Positions 33,236 through 41,955 of a stretch of 64,000 nucleotides of DNA are shown piece after piece. Position numbers and translations under genes: made by a program. This DNA comes from Anaeroglomus sp964630775 (lineage in GTDB: Bacteria; Planctomycetota; Phycisphaerae; Sedimentisphaerales; Anaerohalosphaeraceae), in assembly GCA_964630775.1 (NCBI GenBank), contig CAZVYY010000011.1, forward strand, positions 1-64,000, read 5' to 3'. Each line of letters begins with the position of its first letter. Positions within the stretch are counted from its first letter, which is position 1. The notes beneath the pieces are model-generated. The model searched no databases. It had not been told where the DNA came from and worked only from the letters and a program-made list of their open reading frames with translations.

Positions 33236-33265
33236 TTAGTGTTGTTTAACAAAGCAGTTACTCAT
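33236..33265 (-). other. Possible 9-codon leader ORF of dnaA-2
   Basis: On the minus strand AGGAGG (33276-33281) is followed after 10 nt by an ATG opening MSNCFVKQH then a stop, 17 nt before dnaA-2. The Shine-Dalgarno lies in the loop and stem of a small hairpin ACAGG-AGGA-CCTGT (33270-33283). Confidence 0.3.
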
Positions 33266-33339
33266 CGATACAGGTCCTCCTGTAGTCATCAGCAATGGGC
33301 AAATCATAGACGTGTTCAATCAAGGTTTCAACAGGGATT

Positions 33340-33527
33340 TTAACAGATTCTTTTCCACACCGAAAAGGCATTGCAATAACCAGCACTTACAAGCGAAAAA
33401 AATTTATTTTTAACACACTATTAACAATGCAAATCACGATTGTGGATAACCTGTGGAAACTCGTTGCAAAAATCACGTTTTCAATACTGATACCGCGTAT
33501 CCGCCGTCGTGATCCATTTTATCAACA
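33340..33527. other. Candidate chromosomal origin (oriC)
   Basis: Between dnaA-2 and rsmB. A perfect DnaA box TGTGGATAA is at 33441-33449; near matches are TTTTCCACA (33351-33359), TGTGGAAAC (33452-33460) and TTATCAACA (33519-33527, inside the end of rsmB). An AT-rich stretch (33394-33428) could be the unwinding element. A lone perfect box also lies at 36166-36174. Confidence 0.55.
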
Positions 33528-34873
33528 GGTGCTATTTGCGGCACAATCACATTTTCTTTCACCACACGCCCATCCTGACGTTCACGAAGCACCTGTTGCA
33601 CCAGCATCTGGTTTTCCTCGGCCAGAATACTGCATGTCGAATACAGCACATACCCGCCGGGCCGAACAATGGATAACGCCTGGTGTAAAAGTTGTCTCTG
33701 CACCGCAGCCAGCGACTCGATGGCTTTTTCCTCCAGCCGCCAGCGTGCCTCGCACCGTCGGGCCAATACCCCGGTATTCGAACACGGCACATCCGCAACT
33801 ACCGCATCAATCATTGGATTGGACGCAAGAAACGATGTGAGATGTTCCGGTTCGAGGATCTCAACATGGCCCAGTTTCAGACGCCGGCAATTCTGCCGCA
33901 CCTTTTGCAGACGAATTTTATCCGCATCGCTGGCATAAAGTTGTCCCGTATTCCGCAACAAACCCGCCAGAACTGCCGTTTTTGTTCCCGGCGCCGCACA
34001 TAAATCCAGTATCCTCCAGCCCGCCTGCACTGGCAGCAGATGGATCGCCTCGTATGCCGCCTGGTCCTGCACAAAGAACAAGCCCTTCTCAAATGCACTC
34101 AGCCCCGCGATATCCACCGCCTGCAATAGCGTCAATCCCGTCCCATCGGGCGTTGGACTCACCTCAACCCCCTCCGACGCAAGCAGGACGGCAAGTTCGG
34201 CAGTCGTTGTCAGCAGCGTATTGGGGCGAAGCACCACCCCCGGCCGGCGATTGGATGCCATGCAGATTTGTTTTGTCGCCTCCGGCCCGAACTCCACCAG
34301 CCACCGCCGGACCAGCCACGCAGGCAGCGAAAACGCCGTCCCCAGAAATATCGCTAAATCCTGCCGGGGTTCAGGCAATATATCTGTCTTAAACAGGCAG
34401 CCCGCCTCCGCGTCCACCGGCAGCATCTTTCGCGGCGGCTGTCCGGCCAGCGCCACTGACCGTAACTCAATCGCCCGCTGAACGTTGCGCAATACGGCAT
34501 TCACAAATCCCCCGGCTTTGCGCGAAAGTTTGCTTGCGATTTCGACTGTCTCGTTGACAACCGCATACTCCGGCGTGCGGGGCACATAAATCAGCTCGTA
34601 AGTCCCTGTTCGCAAAAGAGCTAAAATCTTTTTATCCGTGTGGTCCATCCGTATCTTAGCCGCCTGCGACAAAACCAGGTCAATCGCCGACAAATTGCGG
34701 ATCACCCCGTTGACTAAGTCCGTCGCCCTCGCGCGCTGGTCGGTCCGTCCTATCCACCGTTCCAGCCGGGCGGACGTATCGTGCCTGGTAAAGTCCAGCG
34801 ACTGCAAGACCTCTGCCGCTACCACCCGCGCCGACAGCACACGTTTATCTATCTTCTCATGTTTCGATTCCAT
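33473..34873 (-). CDS. rsmB: 16S rRNA (cytosine-5) methyltransferase RsmB
   Basis: About 466 residues. Methylates C967 of 16S rRNA with S-adenosylmethionine. The N-terminal part is a NusB-like helical domain (ARVVAAEVLQSLDFTRHDTS, LRTGTYELIYVPRTPEYAVV NETVE region). The methyltransferase part has the SAM motif LDLCAAPGTKT, the first cysteine motif DAVVADVPCSNTGVL and the second in YSTCSILAEEN, both needed for the two-cysteine mechanism. The ATG at 34873 is chosen; GTG codons at 34891 and 34897 are also possible. Confidence 0.93.
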   Translation of the reverse strand: MESKHEKIDKRVLSARVVAAEVLQSLDFTRHDTSARLERWIGRTDQRARATDLVNGVIRNLSAIDLVLSQAAKIRMDHTDKKILALLRTGTYELIYVPRTPEYAVVNETVEIASKLSRKAGGFVNAVLRNVQRAIELRSVALAGQPPRKMLPVDAEAGCLFKTDILPEPRQDLAIFLGTAFSLPAWLVRRWLVEFGPEATKQICMASNRRPGVVLRPNTLLTTTAELAVLLASEGVEVSPTPDGTGLTLLQAVDIAGLSAFEKGLFFVQDQAAYEAIHLLPVQAGWRILDLCAAPGTKTAVLAGLLRNTGQLYASDADKIRLQKVRQNCRRLKLGHVEILEPEHLTSFLASNPMIDAVVADVPCSNTGVLARRCEARWRLEEKAIESLAAVQRQLLHQALSIVRPGGYVLYSTCSILAEENQMLVQQVLRERQDGRVVKENVIVPQIAPVDKMDHDGGYAVSVLKT

Positions 34874-35263
34874 TCCCCCATCATAATTCACCCCCACCCA
34901 AATGCAAAGCTCATTTCCGCCACACCATAGTATCCCTCTTCACACCACCCGGCATAGCCCCGAAAAGGTCCTATAAATTGTTGACCCCGCAATTTAAGCC
35001 AGTCTGTACCAATTATACCGTTTACCAGCCAAGCGATCGCCGAAATCACAAATTTATAGCTCCGGAATCGCCAGACCGATTGCTTCTTTATTGCCTTTTT
35101 GATATACTCTGCCTTACGTAATTTGTGCAGTCGGCAGCTTGATTTTTTCGACTGCATCACCAATCTTGCTATGGGGGCCTGGCGGCGATTTCGCCCGGGC
35201 ATTAATCACAGTACTAAAGTATGTAAATTAAACAATATTTGTCTTTTTTGGGAGAAACCGACG
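34874..35263. other. Gap between divergent rsmB and a PEP-CTERM gene
   Basis: No supported gene. It holds a promoter at 35080-35108 and a 5' leader of about 150 nt with a GC-rich hairpin near 35175-35200. No known riboswitch core was found by eye. Confidence 0.4.
35080..35108 (+). promoter_or_regulatory. Promoter of the PEP-CTERM gene
   Basis: TTGCTT at 35080-35085 and TATACT at 35103-35108, 17 bp apart; it leaves a 5' leader of about 150 nt. Confidence 0.45.
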
Positions 35264-35893
35264 ATGAAAAAACTCTGTGCTGCTTTGTTGGTATGTGCAT
35301 TGACTTCTCTGTGTACGGCTGGAACGGTAATTTCCAAAGTGGCCCCGGAAGGCGACGGCCATAGCGGTAAAGCACGGTATGGATATGGATTCCCGTGGGA
35401 AAGCACTGGATTTGACGGCAGCACCACATCGAACTGGGCCGGCCACTGGTACGATTCTCCATACGGGGCTTCCTCCGATGTATTCATGCAATTTTCGCTG
35501 GCATCCCTGCCTGCCGGTGCAGTGATTCAGCAGGCTACATTAAATATGTACATCACCGATTGTTCCGGCTCCGGCGGACAGATTTATCATCGTACGGATT
35601 CTTCTACCGCAACCGGCCAAGCCAGCCAGCTTCTGGGCGGCGATGTAAAAATTGCTGACATCTTTACCTCGGCAGGATGGTACAGTATTGATGTAACCAG
35701 CTATATTCAGTCCGATATTGAAAAAGGCCATCAATGGGCCGTTTTCAGTCTTCCGTTCAAAGGCTACAGCAGTCTGACTTTTGACAGCGGCGAGACGGCC
35801 AATGCCGCCTATCTGTCGGTGGCCATCCCGGAACCGGCGACCTTAATCATGCTCAGCCTCGGCGCCCTGCCTATGCTGCGGCGAAAAAAATAA
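35264..35893 (+). CDS. PEP-CTERM protein with DNRLRE-like domain
   Basis: About 209 residues. A signal peptide (MKKLCAALLVCALTSLCTAG) and a C-terminal PEP-CTERM signal (AIPEPATLIMLSLGALP followed by MLRRKK) mark it as exported, then processed and anchored by exosortase. The middle resembles DNRLRE surface domains: FMQFSLASLPAGAVIQQATL, then YITDCSGSGG and WYSIDVTSYIQSDIEKGHQW. The ligand is unknown. Good GGGAGAAACC ribosome-binding site. A terminator follows. Confidence 0.85.
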   Translation: MKKLCAALLVCALTSLCTAGTVISKVAPEGDGHSGKARYGYGFPWESTGFDGSTTSNWAGHWYDSPYGASSDVFMQFSLASLPAGAVIQQATLNMYITDCSGSGGQIYHRTDSSTATGQASQLLGGDVKIADIFTSAGWYSIDVTSYIQSDIEKGHQWAVFSLPFKGYSSLTFDSGETANAAYLSVAIPEPATLIMLSLGALPMLRRKK

Positions 35894-35924
35894 TGACAAA
35901 CAGGTTTGACACACCCTGGGTATT

Positions 35925-35960
35925 GAAAACCGTCGGGAATTCCGCCCGGCGGTTTTTCTT
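35925..35960 (+). terminator. Rho-independent terminator
   Basis: Imperfect stem AAAACCGTCGGG / CGCCCGGCGGTTTTT with T-run near 35952-35957. Confidence 0.65.
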
Positions 35961-36179
35961 TGTCTTCCGCGACTCAGCCCACCTCCCCCAAAAAGTCCCT
36001 GACGCAGACATCCTTTGTGTCCAGCACTGATAAAAACTCTCATACCACACTATTTCACGACTCTGCGAGTCCCAGGAAGTACTGACCCAACACCTCAATC
36101 CGAAATCAAGCGGACCACACTGCCCATTCCTTCACTCACACATTTTCTGAAAATACGCCTTGCAGTGTGGATAAATAAA
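35961..36179. other. Gap with a lone DnaA box
   Basis: No gene seen. TGTGGATAA at 36166-36174 is a perfect DnaA box, 2.7 kb from the candidate origin. Confidence 0.4.
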
Positions 36180-36213
36180 AAGACCACAGACAGCCTGTGC
36201 CTGTGGTCCTTTT
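36180..36213. terminator. Terminator of the convergent PEP-CTERM genes
   Basis: Stem GACCACAG / CTGTGGTC with AAAA before and TTTTT after, so it can act on both strands. Confidence 0.75.
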
Positions 36214-36232
36214 TGAAAATCAGAAAATTCAA

Positions 36233-36877
36233 TTATGCGGCATGTCTGCGACGCAGATAGCCGACCAGCCCGGTTCCAAACGCACCCAGCAGCAGAGCGC
36301 CCGGAGCGGGAACAACATAGCCGACCTGCACATTATCGATACCGGTGTTAACAGTACCGCCTTTGACGGTTGTCCAACGAATGCTGGTAATCGGATCACT
36401 GGAGGTCACGCCAAAAAAGCCGATCTGAGTCGGATCATGGGACAGAACAAACTGCCCCGTCTGCCCGCCGGCGGTTTTTACGGTGATGGTCGCGGGGCCG
36501 TACTGATTCAGATAGGTATCAAACGCCACCGCGGTCGCCGGGAAGCTGAGCTGAATGACCACGCTGAAATCTTCATTGCCGTTGGCGGTCAGCACGCTGC
36601 TGGTCGTGGGCTTGACGCCAAAATTGGTATAACCGGCACTGGCAACCCAGACATTCGCAAACGGTGACCCGGCCAGACCAACATAAGTGATTCCATTACT
36701 GGTAAACGACGGCAGGGCTGTATTCTTCGGAACAACCGACTCGAAATCCTCGGTGACGACAATCTGGGTGATTGCATTAAAAACCGACGAGTCTGTATAA
36801 AATGTCGGAGCTCCAAAGGCAAGCGGTGCACTTGCCAATACCAATGACGCAAGAACGAAGGAAATTGTTTTCATCAT
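36233..36877 (-). CDS. PEP-CTERM protein
   Basis: About 214 residues. Signal peptide MMKTISFVLASLVLASAPLA; C-terminal sorting signal VPAPGALLLGAFGTGLVGYL plus RRRHAA. The central part (TEDFESVVPKNTALPSFTSN, then GITYVGLAGSP) resembles the beta-sandwich of secreted PEP-CTERM proteins with no known activity. The second Met (36874) gives better spacing to the GGGGGAT upstream and could be the true start. Confidence 0.85.
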   Translation of the reverse strand: MMKTISFVLASLVLASAPLAFGAPTFYTDSSVFNAITQIVVTEDFESVVPKNTALPSFTSNGITYVGLAGSPFANVWVASAGYTNFGVKPTTSSVLTANGNEDFSVVIQLSFPATAVAFDTYLNQYGPATITVKTAGGQTGQFVLSHDPTQIGFFGVTSSDPITSIRWTTVKGGTVNTGIDNVQVGYVVPAPGALLLGAFGTGLVGYLRRRHAA

Positions 36878-37170
36878 ATCCCCCTAACAACTAACACTAA
36901 CTTCTTTTCATTTGAGACAGACCACCTGTCCAAATCCGATTGCCCCATCCTACCATTTTCAATACCAGCGATTCAAGGGAGTCAAATCGATATAATGCTT
37001 GTTTAGTCAGACTTTTACGAAAAATAGTAACGAATGTGCGGATTACACGGAATGTATCATTTACAAGTAGCCCCCATACACATGAAAGATATTTCTTGTC
37101 TGACCCCATCTGTCGAGAACAAAACACATCCGGAAAACGAAGTTAAGGTATAAAACACGGAGGATTATCC

Positions 37171-37797
37171 ATGAAAACAGATAATATATATCCATTGAGT
37201 ATCGTATTGATTTTACCTGTATTAATATGCTCGTGTGCAACCGTGGGAATCGAAAAAGCCAAATATACCGTTCTTGAAAAAAAAGGCTCTCTGGAACTGC
37301 GACAGTATGAGCCTCAGATGATCGCCGAAACGACCGTGGATGCCGATTTCGATCAGGCAGGCAATATGGCCTTTAATCGACTCTATAACTACATATCCGG
37401 CCGTAACATAACGCAGGAATCGATTCGAATGACAGCCCCCGTCAACCAGACGGCCAGTGCGGAAAAAATCCCCATGACCGCCCCGGTCAATCAGCAGCAA
37501 ACACAGGGCAAATATGTCGTCAGCTTCCTGATGCCTGCCAAATATTCCCTCGAAACAATCCCCCAGCCCCTGGACCCGAGTGTTCAAATCAGACAAGTCC
37601 CTGCTCGCAAAATCGCCGCCATCCGGTATTCGGGCACATGGAGCCAGAAACGCTACGAACAAAAGAAAACCATTCTCGAGTCCTTCATCCAGGAAAAAGG
37701 GCTTAATCCCACAGATCAACCCATCTTCGCACGGTATGATCCACCCTTCCAGCTCTGGTTTCTGCGTCGCAACGAAGTCCTGATCCCAGTGGACTGA
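37171..37797 (+). CDS. SOUL haem-binding family lipoprotein
   Basis: About 208 residues. The signal ends in a lipobox (LPVLICSCAT), so it is probably a lipoprotein. The body is a SOUL/HBP domain: YTVLEKKGSLELRQYEPQMI, FNRLYNYISGRN, then two copies of the MTAPVNQ motif (IRMTAPVNQTASA and IPMTAPVNQQQ), and YDPPFQLWFLRRNEV at the end. SOUL proteins bind haem or other tetrapyrroles in eukaryotes; the bacterial role is not established. AACACGGAGGATT gives a strong ribosome-binding site. Confidence 0.9.
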   Translation: MKTDNIYPLSIVLILPVLICSCATVGIEKAKYTVLEKKGSLELRQYEPQMIAETTVDADFDQAGNMAFNRLYNYISGRNITQESIRMTAPVNQTASAEKIPMTAPVNQQQTQGKYVVSFLMPAKYSLETIPQPLDPSVQIRQVPARKIAAIRYSGTWSQKRYEQKKTILESFIQEKGLNPTDQPIFARYDPPFQLWFLRRNEVLIPVD

Positions 37798-37896
37798 TTG
37801 ACGACTCGATGCGGCACATAGTCCTGTTTGAGGCCATTTTACCTCTGGTTACAGCCTTCAACCCCGGATTTACTCGCAAATATCGTCCCATAATCC

Positions 37897-37926
37897 TTGC
37901 TTTTTCACCTGTAAAAAGCATATAAT
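37897..37926 (+). promoter_or_regulatory. Promoter of the GLUG-repeat gene
   Basis: TTGCTT at 37897-37902 and a perfect TATAAT at 37921-37926, 18 bp apart. Confidence 0.45.
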
Positions 37927-38028
37927 ACCCCCGATTGAGATTGTCGTAAAAAATAGAAATGATATTGCCTTGCAGACGGCAAACAGGAATCTGGACTTCG
38001 CAGGGATGTATCGCGTATCAGGGGATTT

Positions 38029-40020
38029 ATGGATAAATCGATTCCTTTAACCGCCATGTGTCTGGCTGTACTGTTGAGCACTATTTCACAGGCAGCCACC
38101 TATGGGGGCGGAAACGGTACCCTCTCCGAACCGTACCAAATCTGGACGGCCGGGCAGATGAATACAATTGGAGCCAATCCCGCTGACTGGACCAAAAATT
38201 TTAAACTGATGGCCGACATTGACATGTCCGCATACACCGGAACCCAGTACAAGATTATCGGCAATGCGACTGCCAAATTTACCGGCACCTTCGACGGCAA
38301 TGGATATGTCATCCGCAACCTGACGTACTCAACTGCGCTTGCTGTCGATTATGTCGGGGTGTTCGGCTGGATTGAAGGTGCCGTCATCCAAAATCTCGGC
38401 ATCAAAAACAGTTCCTTTTCCTCCGGCGGCAGAAACATCGGCGGATTGGCCGGGCGGAGTTACCGAGGCACCATCACCGCCTGCTATACCACCGGCTCCG
38501 TCAGCGGCTTTCAATATGTCGGCGGACTGGTGGGTTACAATTATGAAAGCTCTCTGACCTCCTGTTACAGTGCCAGCGTCACCAGCGGAGATTCTTATAT
38601 CGGCGGGCTGGTCGGGCGCCAATATACCGGCTCCATCTCCGCCTGCTATGCAGCCGGAGCAGTCTCAGGCAGCAGCTACGTCGGCGGACTCATCGGACGC
38701 AATTATCAGGGCAAAGTGATTTGCTGCTACGCCACCGGCAAACTGTCGGCGGACTTTTCATCCGGCGGCTTATGCGGCGACGCAACCTTCGGCGGCGGAT
38801 ACGAAGATACCGGCAACATCTGGAACACCCAAACCTCCGGAACCACCGCCAGCGCCATGGGCACAGGCAAAACAACCACCCAGATGAAGACTCTGGCCAC
38901 GTTTGTCAGCGTCGGCTGGGATTTCACCCCATCCGACGGCGACCCGGCCGACTGGTGGCTGCCCAACAACCATTTCCCCCGTCTGCCCTGGGAAATCTTC
39001 TATGGCGGGGGCAGCGGAACCGTCGCCAATCCCTACCAAATCCGAACCCCGGAACACATGAACACCATCGGCGCCACACCGGAAGACTGGGCAAGCTGTT
39101 TTAAGCTGATGGAAAACATCGACATGGCCGCCTATGCGGGATCGCAATACAACATCATCGGCAATTCCGCCACCCCTTTCACCGGGACCTTTGACGGCAA
39201 TAAACACATCATCAGCGGCCTGACCTTCACCACCACGGCTGCGGTTGACAACATCGGCCTGTTCGGCAGGATTGAAAACGCCGTCATCCGGGACCTTGGC
39301 CTGGAAAACGTTGCCATCGCATCCGACGGCAAGCATGTCGGCGGGCTGGTCGGGCACCTGGCCTCCGGTACCGTTACCGCATGTTATGTCACAGGTTCAG
39401 TCGCAGGCATCAATCGCGTCGGCGGACTGGTCGGATTGCATGATTCCGGTTCCATCACCACCGGTTATGCCGCCGGCTCCGTTTCAGGCATTAATAACGT
39501 CGGCGGGCTGGTCGGGCACCAGAACTCCGGCTCCATCGTCGCCTGCTATGCCACAGCCCTCGTCAGCGGCATCAGCAGCGTCGGCGGCCTGGCCGGATTC
39601 AGCAGCGGCATCATCGAATCCTGTTTCTGGGATATCCAGACCAGCGGCCTGGCTTTCAGTGCCGGCGGAACCGGAAAAACCACCGCCCAGATGAAAATCC
39701 AATCCACCTATACCGACGCCGGATGGGATTTCATCCGCGAGTCAAACAACGGAACCCGCGATCACTGGCGGCTGCGCTGCGACGGCTCAGCGTATCCCCA
39801 GTTGAACTGGCAGCCGCTGCCTGCCGCCGATTTGACCTGTCCGGACGGCATCACGATTGAAGATCTGATTTACTACGCCGGCCGCTGGCTGAACAGCAAT
39901 TGCACACCGGATAATTTTTATTGTGACGGAGCCGACCTGAACCAGTCCGGCAGTGTCGATTTAACCGACTGGAACCTCTTTACAACTCAATGGCTGCTGG
40001 AAAGCAGCATCGGACAATAG
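38029..40020 (+). CDS. Secreted GLUG-repeat protein with dockerin-like C-terminus
   Basis: About 663 residues. A signal peptide (MDKSIPLTAMCLAVLLSTIS) is followed by two similar halves, each starting YGGGNGT or YGGGSGT and PYQI (near residues 25 and 325). Each half has a stretch FDGNGYVIRNL/FDGNKHIISGL and then GLUG units such as VGGLVGYNYESSLTSCYS, IGGLVGRQYTGSISACYA and VGGLVGHQNSGSIVACYA. The C-terminus (ADLNQSGSVDLTDWNLFTTQ) is a single dockerin-like EF-hand. No PEP-CTERM signal is present. This is probably a cell-surface or secreted adhesive/cellulosome-type protein; ligand unknown. Confidence 0.85.
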   Translation: MDKSIPLTAMCLAVLLSTISQAATYGGGNGTLSEPYQIWTAGQMNTIGANPADWTKNFKLMADIDMSAYTGTQYKIIGNATAKFTGTFDGNGYVIRNLTYSTALAVDYVGVFGWIEGAVIQNLGIKNSSFSSGGRNIGGLAGRSYRGTITACYTTGSVSGFQYVGGLVGYNYESSLTSCYSASVTSGDSYIGGLVGRQYTGSISACYAAGAVSGSSYVGGLIGRNYQGKVICCYATGKLSADFSSGGLCGDATFGGGYEDTGNIWNTQTSGTTASAMGTGKTTTQMKTLATFVSVGWDFTPSDGDPADWWLPNNHFPRLPWEIFYGGGSGTVANPYQIRTPEHMNTIGATPEDWASCFKLMENIDMAAYAGSQYNIIGNSATPFTGTFDGNKHIISGLTFTTTAAVDNIGLFGRIENAVIRDLGLENVAIASDGKHVGGLVGHLASGTVTACYVTGSVAGINRVGGLVGLHDSGSITTGYAAGSVSGINNVGGLVGHQNSGSIVACYATALVSGISSVGGLAGFSSGIIESCFWDIQTSGLAFSAGGTGKTTAQMKIQSTYTDAGWDFIRESNNGTRDHWRLRCDGSAYPQLNWQPLPAADLTCPDGITIEDLIYYAGRWLNSNCTPDNFYCDGADLNQSGSVDLTDWNLFTTQWLLESSIGQ

Positions 40021-40137
40021 CCTTTGCTTTACGATATATCCCGTATTTTATCATATATTATTTGCTAATTTCTAACTATAAATTAAGATAACACCGATAT
40101 GTAATAGATGTCTTTATTATTCTGTGATGGAAATTCT

Positions 40138-41184
40138 ATGACTTCAGGCAAAAACCGGTGGGGATGGGCATGGGGATGGGGCATGCTGGCACTGCTGACC
40201 GTTGCCGGCTGCTCGATTAATGACGAACCGCGACCGCGACTGGGAAGCTACGCAACATCCACCCCCGGAACCAATTTCCTTGATCTCAATTCCCTCGGCG
40301 ATCACAAGTATTACGGCGGCCTGTTCGAGAAGAACGGCATCGTCTATACCTGCCGCGGCGGTCACATTGATATCGCCCACCTGCGAATCGCCGCCGACTA
40401 TACACGCTATCTGTACAAACGAACCAAACAGTGCCTGCTCAAGACCGACCGCCAGTTCTCCTTCAAACTCAATGTCGAACCGTCCCGTTATTACATCCGG
40501 CTGACGTACCCAAAGAACTGGAAAGATTTGCCCGACCCGCAGAAGGAACAAATCGCAGAAGAAGTCGCCCTCGAGATGGGGCAGTACCTGACATTTACCA
40601 TGGTGACTTGGCACGAAGTGCTGACATTTTTCGGATATAAGTCCATGGCCTTCCTGCCGGAGTTTGCGTCGGCGTTTTCATGGGAGGACAATTATTCCAA
40701 TCTGCTGGGTATCCGCCTGGCCGCCGAGGCACTCCGGGACAATCCGCAGAATTATGAGACAACCATGACAACGCTGATAAAAGCCCAGATGGAACACCTC
40801 GGCATCGTGTCGGCCTCAGAAGCTCATGCCGCCGCCGAATCCATGCGAGGCATCTGGTTTGAAGGCAATATCCTGGTCACAATGAAAGTGCGAAACATGG
40901 ACATCGGGCTGGACGACGGACAAATCACACCGCTGCTGGTGCCTTCCATGTGCGAACAGCCGCAGCCGCAGCCCTATCCTGTCCCGACACTGGCGTCCTT
41001 CAAAAAATACGGTTTCGATATGGACCTCTACGTCAGACCCCAGGAATTTGAACGGGACCAGATTCTCAAGGTTGTCTGTCCGGACGGCGGCTGCAATCGA
41101 ATCCACATGCCGGACGACCTGCCGATATTTCTGGCTTTTATCAAAGAAAAATGCCGTCAGATAGGATGCAGGGTCGTCGAATAA
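40138..41184 (+). CDS. DUF4056 lipoprotein
   Basis: About 348 residues. The signal ends in a lipobox (LTVAGCSIND). The body resembles DUF4056: CRGGHIDIAHLRIAADYTRY, LGQYLTFTMVTWHEVLTFFGYKS-type motif (MVTWHEVLTFFGYK), and ASAFSWEDNYSNLLGIRLAA. The HE and nearby His/Glu residues are consistent with a metal-binding hydrolase, but no activity is known. The ATG at 40138 begins the signal peptide; the frame extends ten codons upstream. Confidence 0.75.
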   Translation: MTSGKNRWGWAWGWGMLALLTVAGCSINDEPRPRLGSYATSTPGTNFLDLNSLGDHKYYGGLFEKNGIVYTCRGGHIDIAHLRIAADYTRYLYKRTKQCLLKTDRQFSFKLNVEPSRYYIRLTYPKNWKDLPDPQKEQIAEEVALEMGQYLTFTMVTWHEVLTFFGYKSMAFLPEFASAFSWEDNYSNLLGIRLAAEALRDNPQNYETTMTTLIKAQMEHLGIVSASEAHAAAESMRGIWFEGNILVTMKVRNMDIGLDDGQITPLLVPSMCEQPQPQPYPVPTLASFKKYGFDMDLYVRPQEFERDQILKVVCPDGGCNRIHMPDDLPIFLAFIKEKCRQIGCRVVE

Positions 41185-41214
41185 GCCCCATCCTCTGCTC
41201 AGCCCCCCCTTTTT

Positions 41215-41263
41215 TGTATTCCTGTCTCCCCGTATTCCTGTATTCTTGTATTCCTGTACACCT
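41215..41263. repeat. Low-complexity TTCCTGTATTCTTG repeat
   Basis: Degenerate units of TATTCCTG/TATTCTTG between DUF4056 and phoU. Reverse-complement relatives lie at about 50786-50833. Confidence 0.5.
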
Positions 41264-41265
41264 GA

Positions 41266-41931
41266 TTACTGATAATCTTCGGTCTTATGACGAATAATGC
41301 GTCCTTCGGCCATATAAATCACTTCTTCAGCAATATTAACCGCATGGTCGGCAATCCGTTCCAGATGCCGCGACACACTGAGCAGGTGAATCAGGCTCTC
41401 GATAAACTCCGGGTGCTCCTGAATCGCCGCCTTGACCTGGTCGTACATCTGGCGGTTGATCGCATCGACCTTGTCATCGTCTTTGAGCACTTTCTGAGCC
41501 AGCGGGCAATTCATATTCACCAGCGCATCGAGACTGTCACGCAGCATCTGCTGGGTAATCCGGGCCATCTGCTCAAAATCAAACGGAATCGGCGCCGGCT
41601 CATTGCGGGCCAGAAACTCACTGCGTTCGGCAATATTCACCGACAAATCCCCAATGCGTTCCAGGTCCACATTAATCTTCAGTGCCGTCACGATAAACCG
41701 CAGGTCAATTGCCACCGGCTGATGGAGGGCCAGAATCTTGAGGCATTCTTCCTCCACATCCACTTCATTCTGGTCAATCAGTACATCGTCATCGATGACT
41801 TCCTTGGCCAGCGCCCCATCCCGCTGACGCAGCGACTTGACGGCCTTCCAGAGACTCTGTTCCACCAGCGAACACAAAAACAGCAGCTTGCTCTTGAGCT
41901 TCTGGATCTCATTGGCCATGTGTACGGTCAT
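41266..41931 (-). CDS. phoU: Phosphate transport system regulator PhoU
   Basis: About 221 residues forming two three-helix bundles. PhoU represses the Pho response together with the Pst transporter. Family motifs: IDLRFIVTALKINVDLERIGDLSVNIAER in the first bundle (read as IDLRFIVTALKINVD then LERIGD), and SVSRHLERIADHAVNIAEE in the second. AGGAGAATCC lies before the ATG. Last gene of the leftward pst operon, 24 nt after pstB. Confidence 0.94.
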   Translation of the reverse strand: MTVHMANEIQKLKSKLLFLCSLVEQSLWKAVKSLRQRDGALAKEVIDDDVLIDQNEVDVEEECLKILALHQPVAIDLRFIVTALKINVDLERIGDLSVNIAERSEFLARNEPAPIPFDFEQMARITQQMLRDSLDALVNMNCPLAQKVLKDDDKVDAINRQMYDQVKAAIQEHPEFIESLIHLLSVSRHLERIADHAVNIAEEVIYMAEGRIIRHKTEDYQ

Positions 41932-41955
41932 ATCGGATTCTCCTGTACCGTTCGA

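Noticed and set aside
30904..33249. 781-codon open frame on the plus strand
   Set aside because: It lies antisense to the secreted hydrolase-like gene and dnaA-2, has no recognisable motif and is rich in Arg, His and Pro, as expected from the reverse strand of GC-rich genes.
35115..35263. c-di-GMP (GEMM) riboswitch in the leader of a PEP-CTERM gene
   Set aside because: A hairpin is present but the conserved core of GEMM (GACGCAAAGC-type) is not seen.
36897..37127. 76-codon minus-strand frame
   Set aside because: No ribosome-binding site and no family; low-complexity end.
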